From contig CP154957.1 in NCBI GenBank assembly GCA_039621445.1, positions 19,422,714 to 19,486,713 of the forward strand: a stretch of 64,000 nt of DNA, in the 5' to 3' direction. Position 1 is the stretch's first letter, and each line of letters opens with the position of its first letter. Shown here piece by piece: positions 30,386 to 40,146 of the stretch. A program made the translations under genes and the position numbers. The notes under the pieces were generated by a model. The model saw only the letters and a list, made by a program, of their open reading frames with translations, did not search any database and was not told the DNA's origin. Source of the DNA: Euglena gracilis. Its lineage: Eukaryota; Euglenida; Euglenophyceae; Euglenales.

Positions 30386-31090
30386 GTTTGGTGGCAGGCT
30401 GGAAGGGGGGCTGGTCGGCCGACTAGTCGGCTGACTAGCCAATTGGTTGGCCGACCGACGGCGCCAATTGGTCGGTTGGCCTGGTCGGCAGCTAGTCGGT
30501 GAGACAGGGGGGGGGGGCCAGTTGGCCGACTAGTCGGCGAACTACCCACTCTGTGCTACTGAGTCAACTGCCGACTTTTAAACCCCCCCTGAAAGAAAAC
30601 TTCGGATCGGGTGGAGGGGGGAGTTTTCTGCCTCTCGTGAGAGTCATGGCCAGTTTCCCCCTACGACCCCCCCAGGACCCACCGGGGGGCGGTACCCACT
30701 TTAGAATAACCTGAACTTGTGCTGCAAAATTTTTGCCAAAAAAATGCGGGACCCACCAAGGCCCCCCGCCCCCCCCCAGGCCCCCCCCCCCCCCCAGCAC
30801 CCCCCCATGACATGGTCCTGGGGGGGAGAACTGGCCATAAGTGCATTTCCGGGTGATTTGGGGCCTTCACAAACCATTTTTATGCCCACCGACCAGCCAC
30901 CGACCACCCACCGACCAGGGGGGGGGGCTTAAAAATGCAAAAAAGGGGGGGGGTAGTGCAAAAAAATGGTGGTCGGCCCGACCTGGTCGGCCCGACCACC
31001 ACAGGTCGGTCGACCACCACCACAGGTCGGGCCGACCATGGTCGGCCCGACCACCACAGCGACCACCACCGGAAATCCGCACATCTTGGC
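30386..31090. repeat. GGTCGGCCGACTAGTCGGC array and GGTCGGCCCGACC array
   Basis: GTCGGCCGACTAGTCGGC words at 30415-30540 match the TIR interior of the 5.5-kb element, and CTACCCACTCTGTGCTACTG to GCCGACTTTTAAACCCCCC resembles the end at 28190-28240. A second cluster at 30895-31065 uses GGTCGGCCCGACC and ACCACCACAGGTCGG. Between them GTGGAGGGGGGAGTTTTC and CATTTCCGGGTGATTTGG are shared with 28705 and 28910. Remnants of several nested elements; no gene. Confidence 0.55.
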
Positions 31091-31600
31091 TATGCTAGGC
31101 ACAGTGGGGGGAGGGGGGGTCCAGGGGGGAGGCGAGCGGCCGCGCGGGCGGCCGCGGAGGGGGGGGTCGGGATGCGGTGGCGAGCCGTCCGGCTAGGGGG
31201 GGGGGGTTATGGCCTGGCGCGGGGGTCCCGGATGGGGGGGGGGGAGGGGTTGCGCGGGGGTTTTCCAGAAAATTTTCTTTGGCGCGGCTGACATGGCGTG
31301 GCGAGGGGGTCTGAAAAGGGGGGGAGGGGGGTTGGTTTAAAATGGCGTGGCGAGGGGGTCGGTGAGGGGAGGGGTGTGCCGACCCCCCAGGGGCCGCGCA
31401 GGGGGGGGGTGAGGGGGGTCCCGGACCCCCCCAGCGGAAAAAAATGACATTTTCGGACATGAGATGGCAAATTTGGGGGCCACGCGCTCTGCGCGCGGCC
31501 AAAAAAGCACTTTTTGGGTCAAAAATGGCCGAAAATGGCAAAAAATGACCACTTTTTGGACCCAAAAATCACCGATTTTAGAAGGAGGGGAAAAAAGTCG
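31090..31600. mobile_element. Second copy of the GCTAGGCACAG / GCGCGCTCTGCGCGC element
   Basis: It begins TGCTAGGCACAGTGGGGGG and shares with 24263-24709 the GCGGCCGCGCGGGCGGCCGC palindrome and the core at 31441-31585 in the same orientation. Its G-run interior is expanded by GGCGTGGCGAGGGGGTC repeats. Non-coding. Confidence 0.6.
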
Positions 31601-31617
31601 GTTTGTGGCCAAAATCC

Positions 31618-31752
31618 AAACCGGACGACGGGTTTTGGACAGAACCGGCGTTCCTGACGCCGGGTTTTAGGACAGAACCGGCGTCCGGAAACCTCGTGGG
31701 GGGGGAGACACCGGTTCTGTCCTGAACCCGGCGTCTCAAATGCCGGTTTAAA
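31618..31752. repeat. GAACCGGCGTCC family, palindromic copy
   Basis: Same order as 20430-20562: GGACAGAACCGGCGTTCC, GACGCCGGGTTTTAGGACAG, ACACCGGTTCTGTCCTGAAC, CCGGCGTCTCAAATGCCGGT, ending TTTAAAC. Confidence 0.75.
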
Positions 31753-32314
31753 CATCAAGAAGTGCCGTGGGGATTTTTCAAGGATTTATTTCGGCCGCCA
31801 AAGGCGGCCGAGACGGCAATGGATTTTGCAATTTCATTCTCCAAAAATGTGCTTTCAACTGGCAAGGTGGCTGCCGAAGGCAGCCGAGACAGTAACGCCC
31901 TTTGAACCATTGAACATGGCATTACAAAGAAAAATATCACATTCATGCTGCAAAAAATTTTTTTCTTTCCAAAATCCCGGGGGGGGGGGGCGGCCGCCCC
32001 CCCCGACCCCCCCTTGTGACACCTATGACCGGGGTCGGCCATGCGTTTATGCACGCCAGGTCGCCCCAGTTTGTAGGTATATGCAAAGACAATGTTTTGC
32101 CCAAAAGTGGCGCAAAAGGGGGATTTTGCCCACAAGTTTTTGCATAGTCATCCGCGATTGGGGGGGTTTGGAGACATTTAATTGGTGTTTGGCTGTTTTT
32201 GGGGTGAATTGGACAGATAAGTTGTCGGGGGGGGGGGGCTTAACTCTCCAGAAAGGGGGAGGGGTAGTGCGGATAATTGCGTTTCCTCTCGACCAGGTCG
32301 GCCCGACTCACACA

Positions 32315-32429
32315 GGTGATGCTTTATTTGGGCCCCGGTCGGAAAATCGGGTGACCAAATTGCGGGTCGGGCCGACCCGCAATTTGGTCACCCGCGATTT
32401 TCCGACCGGGGCCCAAATAAAGCATCACC
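32315..32429. repeat. 115-bp palindrome, GGGCCCCGGTCGGAAAATCG type
   Basis: GTGATGCTTTATTTGGGCCC, CGGTCGGAAAATCG, GGTGACCAAATTGCGGGTCG is mirrored after a GGC loop, with a 2-nt difference between arms. It abuts the hAT-like element at 32430, whose left target duplication (GCATCACC) is the palindrome's own end. Confidence 0.9.
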
Positions 32430-32804
32430 CATAGCTGGCGTTTTTTTCGTTTTTTTTAAAAAAAACGTTTTTTTTGTTTTTTATTTAAAAAAAACGGCAA
32501 AAAAAACGGCAAAAAAACAAAGGGGAAAATGATGGTCCAAATTTTGCCTTTGATCGCAAGGGTGAACCAATCTTAGCTCAAATGACTTGAAAACCAATAA
32601 TTTTGGTTGTCTTTAACAAGAATGGTCAAAATAGGGCATTTTTCTGCCATTTTGGGATGTTTTAACTTGAAACATCCCAAATTTGGTGTCTTTCTCTGAC
32701 CGAGGATGGGCAAAAAAAGCTAAAATTAAAGGCAAAAATTTTTTTGCCCGGGACCCTCAATGGCGTTTTTTTTTTACTTCGTTTTAAACGAAGTGCCAGC
32801 TATG
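32430..32804. mobile_element. hAT-like non-autonomous element, 375 bp, CATAGCTGGC ends
   Basis: TIRs are CATAGCTGGC at 32430-32439 and GCCAGCTATG at 32795-32804. Flanks GCATCACC (32422-32429) and CCATCACC (32805-32812) are an 8-bp target duplication with one mismatch, as in hAT transposons. The interior is dominated by T8/A8 tracts with AAAACG words and is non-coding. Confidence 0.7.
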
Positions 32805-33276
32805 CCATCACCGGCCAAAATTTTTCCCGAAAAAAATTGGCCAAAAGCGGTACGGGGGGTTACAAGGGGAAAACCCCCGAAAATTTTTCAAGAACTCTTT
32901 TTCAAAAAATCCAGGTAAAATTTTCCCCACAAGGATATCCCCACATAAATATTAGGATTTTGGCACCAAAAAAGGAATATCTGGCATTTTGCTTGTTGCC
33001 AATGCCCCCCCCCCCTGAAATTGGACACCCCGGCCCGTTGGAGCTGAAACGGAACGGCTCGGCGGCTTGCTGGACCCCTTGGCGGCTGGAGTCAACATTG
33101 CCCCCCCCCCAAACGCCCCCCCAAGAGCCCCAATCATCCCTAAACATTTGGAAAACGATTATCCTGCCCTGTAATTCATGTCCGGGGAATTACACGGGGT
33201 CAGTTTTTTTTTTATTTTTCGGAACACCCTTTGCCAATATCGGTTTCTAAGACTCGCCTTGCCCTGAACATCGCAC

Positions 33277-33830
33277 ATGACCGATGTCCGAAAGCTTTTC
33301 AGGTGCTTGAAAATGTTGTAATCTAATTTTATTGTTATCTTTTAGGAGAAGCCAGAGCTTGGAGAAAGAACTGGTGGAACTTTCGAAAGACCGTTTGAAC
33401 AATGAAGAGAAAATTGCTCATTGCAGAACGAAGTAATGCTGACACTCTGAATGCCTTTAAATAATTTCAAATTTCCAGGGTCGCGGAAAAGTACGAGAAA
33501 ATTATGCTTTTGGACCCAGAGTTTGCTGTGAAATATGATGTTGCCCATCTCTTGTGGAAGGCAATATATTACAAGCAAATTGAGCATTTTCGCGGAAAGG
33601 CAAAGAAGGTCTGCGCATTTTTTCTGCTTTATTTTTTTTGAGCCTTGTCTTTCAGTACCAGCTGTCCAAGAAGGAAAAACACCAGCAACATTTCGAACAG
33701 ATGGTTTCCTCCTTCTGTTTCTTCCTTGACGATGGGGTGAAGGAATTGCAAACCCTTTGCGAGAAGATCAGAAGCCACGGTGTGCTTGCAGAAATTGTTC
33801 AGATGTGTGGGATCTGTTGGCACGGGTTTC
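33277..33830 (+). CDS. SMG5/6/7-EST1 family protein, exons 1-4 (N-terminal 14-3-3-like region)
   Basis: Exons 33277-33302, 33346-33432, 33479-33608 and 33656-33830 join in phase through GT-AG introns of 43, 46 and 47 nt. The start ATG at 33277 gives MTDVRKLFRRSQSLEKELVE. Exon 3 reads EKYEKIMLLDPEFAVKYDVA, HLLWKAIYYKQIEHFRGKAK, the Y-x-K-[IM]-x-x-x-D-x-E-[YF]-A ... LW-x-x-x-[FY]-x-x-I pattern of the SMG7/EST1 N-terminus; exon 4 continues FEQMVSSFCFFLDDGVKELQ, LCEKIRSHG. These proteins form a 14-3-3-like TPR fold that binds phospho-UPF1 in nonsense-mediated decay, or act with telomerase. The exon 4 donor is uncertain: 33830 (C|GTAATT) or 33779 (CACG|GTGTGC) both keep phase. Confidence 0.7.
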
Positions 33831-36001
33831 GTAATTGGCACGTGTGAAATCATTGACGTGAAAGCAACAGGGTGGCACAACAACAACAGGGAGGAAGGAA
33901 GGTGTTTTTTTTAAGGTGGACTCTTGGGGGGGGGCGGGGGGGGTGCCGAGCCCCCCCCCCCCAAGGGGGGTCCCCTCAGGAGTGGGATATACTTTTTGGC
34001 GCCAAGGCACCGAAATTTTTTGAAAAAGTGCTATTTTTGGAATTTTTCGCGATTTTTGAGTGGGTCCCCCGGGGTCCCCCCCCAGGGAATAAACCCCATC
34101 AGCCTGGGACCTTCAGTTGGCGACCGTGGGCAGGTCGGCCCACTGCCCCCCCCCCCCCCAGGCCAGATCTACCCCCCTACACCATGGGCTGGACAGACTC
34201 AAGGATTCGGGTATGGTGAAAAAAATAAGGGTCTTGAGAGTATCCCCCCCCCTAAGTGAGCCCTTTGGCGGTCCAGAACCGACAAAGGGGGGCTCATTTA
34301 GGGGGGGGTTATGGTATCCTCATTTCATGCTCATGCAAGGTCGAGGTAAAAAAAAACTTCACCTCTGTGTCATAGGAGACTGGGCAGAGGGGGGTCTGGG
34401 GGGAGGCACTGATGGTATGCGTTCAAAATTTTTTTGTGCAAAGCCTTTTTTTGTGTGTGTTTTTTTTAAAAAGGACCATTTGCCAACTGTGCAAGGGAAA
34501 TTTGACCAGATGTTGAAAAAAACAGTTGTTTTTTTTCTGGCGCCTTCGGCGGCCAACCTGGTCGTGCACACAACGCGTGGCCATCCTTGCCTGGCACTCA
34601 AAAGGGGAGTTTGTCATTGGGGGTCTGGGGGGGGGGGGCGTGAGCCACTCCCCCCCCTGGGAGGCCGAAGGCCGACTACCCTCACCCCCCCAAAGTGGCC
34701 ACCCTTCAGGCACCGTGGGACCCCAACATGGCCACTCTTGCAGGGGGGACACTTTGGGGCGGGGGTCAAGTTTTGGCCTCCGGCGCCTTTGGCGCCAAAG
34801 GAAAATGGCCACTTTGGGGGGGGGGCAACCTGAATATTGCCACTTTTTTTATCCACTTTGGGGGGAGGGACACTTTGAGGGGGGGTGAGGGTAAGTTCAT
34901 GAGGGTGTGCGTTTCGTCCATTCTTGCCTTGCACAGACTTTGCCATTGCTTTGTCTTTGGCCACGGAACTACCCCCTTTTGGTTTGGCCAGGACCCCGGA
35001 GGGCCATTTGGGGGGTCCATTTAGGGGGGGGGGTGGAAAACAAAACCTCTACATCACCCCGCACCATTTTGTGGGGGAATTTTTGTGTGAAATTTGTGAT
35101 CCACACCGTTTTTTCATGCAGTTCCAGAAAAATTTCGGAAATTTTTCAACAAAAAAATCCGTTTTATGGCCATTTTAACTTACAAAAAAATGTGTTCACG
35201 TTCCGGCCAGACCCTGGCCGGACCCCGGAGGACCACTTCGGGGGAGGGGGTCGTTTAGGTAATTTCAAAAGGGGGGGGTTGTGGAGGTCGATAAGCCATG
35301 GCCAATGGCCGGCCTGACCTAGGTTGGGCCGACAGCCCAAAATGCTTCCAGAACTCCATGTACCAAATTTTCAGACAAAAAAGTAAAACTCCAGGTCTGA
35401 AAAACTGGTGGGGGGGGGGGCGTTCGGCCAGTGACCAAGTGGTTGTATGGTATGTTCACATCACGGTCAGGCTTCTTTTTAAGTCAGCAGACCCCCCCCC
35501 CCCCGGGGGGAGGGGGGGTGGGTGGGGGGGGTCCGGGCCGGACCCCCCCCCGGGGGGGTCCCGCACCGGAGGCGCTGGGTATACCTTTTCGGCGCGAAGC
35601 GCCGAAAATTTTTGAAAATTGCCTTTTACGGGCCCGGTTTGGGGGTGGTCCCCGCCCCCCCCGCCCCCGGGGGGGGGTCCCGCGCCACCCTGGGTGGGTG
35701 GGGGGACCCCCCCCCCAGGTTCTCGGGCTGTTTTTAAACGCGTTGTTTAAAACGGGCTTTTTTCCTATTTGTAGTGTTTTATTTAAAAAAAACACCCTTT
35801 TTAAAAAACAAAAAACCGTTTTTAAACCGTTTTTTATTCATGAAAGTTTTTTTTCTTTGTTTTAAAACAAAAAAAAACGGGACCTTGCCCCCCCCCTCCC
35901 CCCCCGGGGGTCTTAAAAAGCCTGATCAGGGTGGGCTTTAAACGGGGGTGGGGGACTTCAAATTTGGAGGGTTGCAGTTTGACTCTTTTTCCCTTCCACA
36001 G
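33831..36001. other. Intron 4 of the SMG/EST1 gene, packed with C/G-run elements
   Basis: About 2.2 kb with at least six C/G-run patches. A small foldback lies at 34245-34310 (CCCCCCTAAGTGAGCCC and GGGGGCTCATTTAGGGGGG). GTGGCCACTTTGGGG-type words repeat at 34690-34880. GGCGC hairpins are at 34785 and 35588, and a G/C-run block at 35490-35720. Alternating A7/T7 tracts fill 35740-35880. The long open frames here are Gly/Pro-rich by-products of the homopolymers. No gene. Confidence 0.5.
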
Positions 36002-36064
36002 GAGGAGAGTCTGTGGCATTGTCCACAATTCTCTGCACCCTGACTGTTTCCATGGGAGACCTTG
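36002..36064 (+). CDS. SMG5/6/7-EST1 family protein, exon 5
   Basis: The acceptor TTCCCTTCCACAG at 36001 and donor CTTG|GTATGC at 36064 bound 63 nt. In the phase that links exons 4 and 6 it reads GESVALSTILCTLTVSMGDL. With the first codons of exon 6 this completes GDLARYK, the most conserved stretch of SMG5/6/7-EST1 proteins, split here across a 10-kb intron. Confidence 0.75.
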
Positions 36065-36320
36065 GTATGCCTTTTGTTTTCCCGCCGTTCATTTTTGTGT
36101 CATCATTTTTATTGGCGTTGTTGGAAAGTCAAAGAAATGGTGGAGACCGCCCAGTGAATCAGTTGCTTGAAATTATTGATTTCCACTGCCATCACTTCTC
36201 TGTTGAAGCAAGGTTGACGGCTTGTTTTTTGAAACAAAAAACATGTTGTTGTTTTTTTAAAAAAAAGCGTCATGGAGGGTTTGGGGGAAAATTTTTTGAA
36301 AGAAGTTTTTATACAAAAAT

Positions 36321-36661
36321 CGACCGACACTAACAGATTCAGCAGGGGCGCCGGGCGCGAGCGAGCGAAGCGAGCCGCCCGGCGCCCCTGCTGAATCTGT
36401 TAGTGTCGGTCGGACAAAATAGGTTTTAGAAAAATCGACCGACACTAACAGATTCAGCAGGGGCGCCGGGCGCGAGCGAGCGAAGCGAGCCGCCCGGCGC
36501 CCCTGCTGAATCTGTTAGTGTCGGTCGGACAAAATAGGTTTTAGAAAAATCGACCGACACTAACAGATTCAGCAGGGGCGCCGGGCGCGAGCGAGCGAAG
36601 CTCGCGCCCGGCGCCCCTGCTGAATCTGTTAGTGTCGGTCGATTTTTCTAAAACCTATTTT
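36321..36661. repeat. Three tandem palindromes of 115-bp period
   Basis: Units start at 36321, 36436 and 36551. Each is a near-perfect palindrome with arms CGACCGACACTAACAGATTC, AGCAGGGGCGCCGGGCGCGA and a GCGAGCGAAGC centre. The third, taken with AAAATAGGTTTTAGAAAAAT on both sides, is symmetric over about 128 bp (36534-36661). Confidence 0.9.
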
Positions 36662-37032
36662 GTCTGGGCCCGACGCCTGTCTTGATATTCATTCGACCGA
36701 ACCGCCTGGACGGAAATATGGTCAAAAAAGTGGTTTTTGGCCCATTAACGGGCGCCTGAATGGAAATCGACCGACATAAACGGGCGCCTGAATGGAAATC
36801 GACTGACATAAACGGGCGCATGAATGGAAATCGACTGTCATAAACGGGCGCCTGAATGGAAATCGACTGACATAAACGGTTTCCGATGTCTTGGAAATCG
36901 ACCAACCTTTTGTTTCCTTTTTTGAATGCCTTTTTGTTCCGTTTTACATTTTCAGTTTCAGCCTGAAACCTGTTAATGTCGACCAAAAGTTTGTCTCTTT
37001 TTTTCGGAATGCTTTTTTCTTTTTTTCAATCT

Positions 37033-37154
37033 CTATATCAAGAACTGCTTCTTAAACGCAGACTCTGACCTGAGTCTGCGTTTCGAAACGCAGACTCAGG
37101 CCGAATAACAGACTCAGCGTTTCGAAACAGAGACTCAGGCCAGAGTCTGCGTTT
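37033..37154. repeat. CTATATCAAGAA plus AACGCAGACTC palindromes
   Basis: CTATATCAAGAAC at 37033 is followed by AACGCAGACTCTGACC, TGAGTCTGCGTTTCGAAACG, CAGACTCAGG and further mirrored words up to GAGTCTGCGTTTT at 37154. It is an irregular cluster of complementary CAGACTC/GAGTCTG arms. Confidence 0.75.
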
Positions 37155-37159
37155 TATTA

Positions 37160-37570
37160 CAAACACAGATTTTGACCAAAGCCATGAACACAGCCTTTTG
37201 CTATGAACACAGCCTTGGCCCGAAATCCGATGATGTCAATATAATTGCAATACAGTCGTCGAGCCCAGAAAATAGGGTTGACATTGCCAAATAACTCCTC
37301 ACCCGAAAGCTTTTCTTTTAGATGACCAGTGATGACAACTGGTTCAGGACAAATATGCTTTTTCTGAAGATCCAGAAAATAATAATCTTAAGTACCGTCC
37401 TTCCGTTTGTTCCATCCAAAGTTCAGCCAGCTGTGACCTGGCCACAAAATTTGGTTTTTGTCTGATCCATAACTCCTCCACAACCCCATACGACCAAAAA
37501 TGTCGAAAAAAATGGAAATACAAAATGTCCAAAAAATCACTAAAAATTCCCAATCTGACTAGCAACAGAT
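37160..37570 (-). pseudogene. Possible gene remnant inside iteron-bearing element 3
   Basis: Minus-strand pieces in two frames look coding: WIRQKPNFVARSQLAELWME at 37470-37400 and HICPEPVVITGHLKEKLSGE, ELFGNVNPIFWARRLYCNYI at 37360-37230. No similarity to the protein of elements 1 and 4 was seen, and no family is recognised. The frame change near 37370 implies decay or an intron. Confidence 0.25.
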
Positions 37571-37806
37571 TTCAATGGAATGGAAATCGACTTTCATAAA
37601 CGGGCGCCTGAATGGAAATCGACTGTCATAAACGGGCGCCTGAATGGAAATCGACTTACATAAACGGGCGCCTGAATGGAAATCAACTGACATAAACGGG
37701 CGCCTGAATGGAAATCGACCGACATAAACAATTTCAGCCTGAAATCCGTTAATGTCAGTAGAATTTCAAGACAGGCGTCGGGCCCAGAAAATAGGTTTTA
37801 AAAAAC

Positions 37807-37904
37807 AAAACCGGGGTCCAATCCCGCTTCCGTGTGTGAAACTGGGGAAACCTTCGGTGCCCCCCGGTTTCACACACGGAAGCGGGATTGGACCCCGGTT
37901 TTTA
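37807..37904. repeat. 98-bp palindrome, CCGGGGTCCAATCCCGC type
   Basis: AAAACCGGGGTCCAATCCCG, CTTCCGTGTGTGAAAC pairs with GTTTCACACACGGAAG, CGGGATTGGACCCCGGTTTT around a 25-nt centre. It starts 6 bp after the right TIR of the element at 36649-37801. Confidence 0.9.
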
Positions 37905-38022
37905 CTTAAAACCGTTAATCAAATTCACGGGCTTTCTCACAGTAGAGAAGGGATTCCTAACGAGCGGTGGTTCCTAACAAAATTAGGGTTTTTGCCGTTC
38001 ATGGTTGAACTTTGGTTGTTCA

Positions 38023-38309
38023 CGGCTTCATCGTGCTTGACCGTGAATGGTCAAAGGGGGGTTGGTACACCCCCCTCTCCAAGGGCTCGCCACGCAATTT
38101 ACCCCCCCCCCCCCCCTAGCCGGACCCCCTCGCCACGCCACCCAACACATTTTTCATTGTGCAACCATGGTACACCCCTCCCCCCCCATCCGAGACCCCC
38201 TCGCCACGCCATTTTCCGGCCATTTCCCCCCTCCCCCCCCCTATTCGAACCCCCTCGCCACGGCGTACCAACCCCCCAAAACCATTCACGGTCTAGCACG
38301 ATGAAGCCG
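38023..38309. mobile_element. 287-bp element with 28-bp TIRs
   Basis: CGGCTTCATCGTGCTTGACC, GTGAATGG at 38023-38050 is complementary to CCATTCACGGTCTAGCACGA, TGAAGCCG at 38282-38309 with one mismatch. The core has C runs and repeated CCCCCTCGCCACGCCA words. No target duplication found. It lies 45 bp upstream of the recombinase-like exon. Confidence 0.75.
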
Positions 38310-38353
38310 TTTTTGCCCTCATTGTGCCCTCATCTGAATAACAATTTCCGCAG

Positions 38354-38756
38354 TACAATGCTCTGATGAAGCCATTGATTGCACAGGAGAGAGCCCGAAA
38401 AGCGGACGAGGCCAAGGGGGGGTTGGCAAACAACGTTTTGCAATCAGATGAGCTTCTTCGGGTGTTGAAATCTGCCGGGAGCGACAGCCCATTTTGGATC
38501 CAAAGGAAAAATTTGCTCAAGCTGGGGCACACCACCGGGTATCGTGGGGAGGTGCTGCGGTGTTTGGTGGTGGAGAGTTTCAACCCTGCTATTTTTGATG
38601 GGCGCAAATCTTACAGTGTTGTCGTGGGCACGATGAATAACCTGCTGGGGGACCTGAACCATGTGGATCACAAACTTTTTTCCCTGATGATCACGTCCGG
38701 CGATGACCCATGCACCTGCCCCGTTCAGGCAATCGATTGTGGCTCAATGACGTAGC
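38354..38756 (+). pseudogene. Possible Crypton/Ngaro-type tyrosine recombinase, catalytic fragment
   Basis: After an acceptor TTTCCGCAG at 38353 the frame reads YNALMKPLIAQERARKADEA, KGGLANNVLQSDELLRVLKS, LLKLGHTTGYRGEVLRCLVV, SYSVVVGTMNNLLGDLNHVD, DDPCTCPVQAID. TG-[YLF]-R-x-x-E-[VL]-L-x-L is the box containing the first catalytic arginine of tyrosine recombinases, and a [DP]-x-x-CPV segment follows it in Cryptons. The second R-H-x-x-[RH] and Tyr boxes are absent because the frame stops where a G-run element begins at 38757. I infer that the copies at 17049 and 24226 are the N-terminal part of the same family, but no copy shows both halves. Confidence 0.4.
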
Positions 38757-38850
38757 CTGGGGGGGGGGGTTCTGGGTTGTCGATCGACTACCCAATTGGT
38801 CGATCGACTAGTCGGTGGGGTCCAAAAACCCGTTTACAGGAGAGGCTTTA
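38757..38850 (+). repeat. TCGATCGACTAGTCGGTGGGG end, copy 1
   Basis: A G run, GTTCTGGGTTGTCGATCGAC, TACCCAATTGGTCGATCGAC, TAGTCGGTGGGGTCCAAAAA and CCCGTTTACA recur almost unchanged at 42419-42510. The layout (G run, palindromic GTCGATCGAC words) mirrors the GGTCGGCCGAC TIR of the 5.5-kb element, so it is a related subfamily. Confidence 0.65.
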
Positions 38851-39634
38851 AATCCAATTGCCCATTAATTTGTAAAATCTAATACCACGGCTTTTATCCC
38901 CGCGACCCCCAAGATTCGGCGCCCTTATACCGACGCGAAAAATCCCGCGAATAAAGGCCGGCAGAAATAGGGCCACCTGTTTAAGCAGCAAGTGGCCAAA
39001 AATTTCCGACGCAAGAGTGCCTCCGAGCCAGACGCAGCACCATAGCACTCCGTCCCAAAAAGCACAACGGAAGCAGGGTTCGATAAGGCCAGATGGGTGG
39101 GGGGGGGGGGTGGTCCGGACCCCCCTGCGGGCCAGGAGGGCACCCACCTAAACCAGGTATACGCCCTCCTTATATCGAACCCTGGGTGGAACCCAATTCC
39201 CCCTATCTTATTTTTGGTATATCAAGCATAAACGGGAAGCTTTATTTGCTTGAAACATGTCGTGGAAAACAAATAACCCAGTCCCCCCCCCCCGCCAATA
39301 CGAAAATGCCTTCAACCCGTTTTCGAAGAAGAAAAAAATAGGGGGTATTTTCGACAATGGCTTCTCTCAATTTCTTCTGAACCTCCCCAAAGCTTCACGT
39401 ATTGAAGGGTGTTGGGCTTTTTTGACTTTTTTTATACGAATATTCTTCCACGCTTGCCCACACAAAGGGGGGGCTACAACACCCAACACCCACCCAGGGA
39501 TTTTGAAAGCGCCTGGAGCAAAATGGTGCACAGGGGGGGGGGGGCTTTGGCTAAGGCCTTTTTACACAAATTGGGACTGGTGGATGAACTGAGTTTTCCT
39601 GCAGCACATTGGTCTTCAGTGGAACTTTCTACAC
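38850..39634. other. Intron sequence without a supported gene
   Basis: Contains G and C runs near 39099, 39280 and 39535 and a frame at 39257-39592 with no family resemblance. GTATATCAAGCA at 39217 is a weak relative of the CTATATCAAGAA word and is not followed by a palindrome. Confidence 0.3.
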
Positions 39635-39748
39635 ACAAATTGTGGCTGAGCCCAGATTTCAGCCTGAAAACGTGTTCAGGAGGGGGCCCCCTTCGGGGGC
39701 CCCCTGAACACGTTTTCAGGCTGAAATCTGGGCTCAGCCACAATTTGT
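39635..39748. repeat. 114-bp palindrome, TTGTGGCTGAGCCCAG type
   Basis: ACAAATTGTGGCTGAGCCCA, GATTTCAGCCTGAAAACGTG, TTCAG is mirrored around GGGGGCCCCC-TTC-GGGGGCCCCC with a 3-nt bulge. Its right edge coincides with the left end of the element at 39747. Confidence 0.9.
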
Positions 39749-39867
39749 TTAAAAACGTGTTCAGAGCCCGCCAAATGCCTGCCCTGAAATTTGTGGTCTT
39801 GTCATGAAATTTCGGCGGCAGGTTGAGAGGCCGGGTGGTCCTCTAGATTAGGTAGGTCAAGACTAGA

Positions 39868-40062
39868 CTACCCCCCCCCCCAATTTATTTGAGCACACCC
39901 ACGGACCCCCCAAATGCTCAAGTAAGGGGGGGTCAAATGAGGGGGGGGGTTAAAAATTTAATTTTCGGCGCCTTCGGCGCATGAAAAAATTTTTCCCCGG
40001 ACCCAAATGCTCAATAAGGGGGGGTCAAATAAAGGGGGGGAGACTGGGTAGGTCTAGGGGGG
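39868..40062. mobile_element. C-run inverted element, TTATTTGAGC type
   Basis: CCCCCCCAATTTATTTGAGC at 39874 and GGACCCCCCAAATGCTCA at 39903 are matched by CAAATGCTCAATAAGGGGGG and TCAAATAAAGGGGGGGAG at 40002-40042. The GGCGCCTTCGGCGC hairpin sits at the centre (39966). AGACTACCC / GGGTAGGTCTAG flank it in inverted form. It is nested in iteron-bearing element 4. Confidence 0.6.
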
Positions 40063-40146
40063 GAACTCTACAACGCAAGAAACGGCCAGAGGTTGCCTTT
40101 GAGCAATACGACAGGGAGCGTTAGACGTCACGGAAGACGACCCGCT

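Larger units (their letters stand above)
36649..37801. mobile_element. Iteron-bearing element 3 (TAAACGGGCGCCTGAATGGA)
   Basis: TIRs of about 40 bp: AAAACCTATTTTGTCTGGGC, CCGACGCCTGTCTTGA at 36649 and TCAAGACAGGCGTCGGGCCC, AGAAAATAGGTTTTA ending 37801. Inside the ends are direct arrays of a 32-bp unit, TAAACGGGCGCCTGAATGGA plus AATCGACTGACA, four or five copies at 36750-36895 and five at 37573-37730, in the same orientation. Palindromes stand on both outer sides. A CTATATCAAGAA-led palindrome lies inside at 37033. Confidence 0.75.

Noticed and set aside
20604-37045. Helitron ends marked by the TATC of CTATATCAAGAA
   Set aside because: No CTRR terminus with a 3' hairpin or Rep/helicase gene could be paired with it. 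The word is reported only as a motif.
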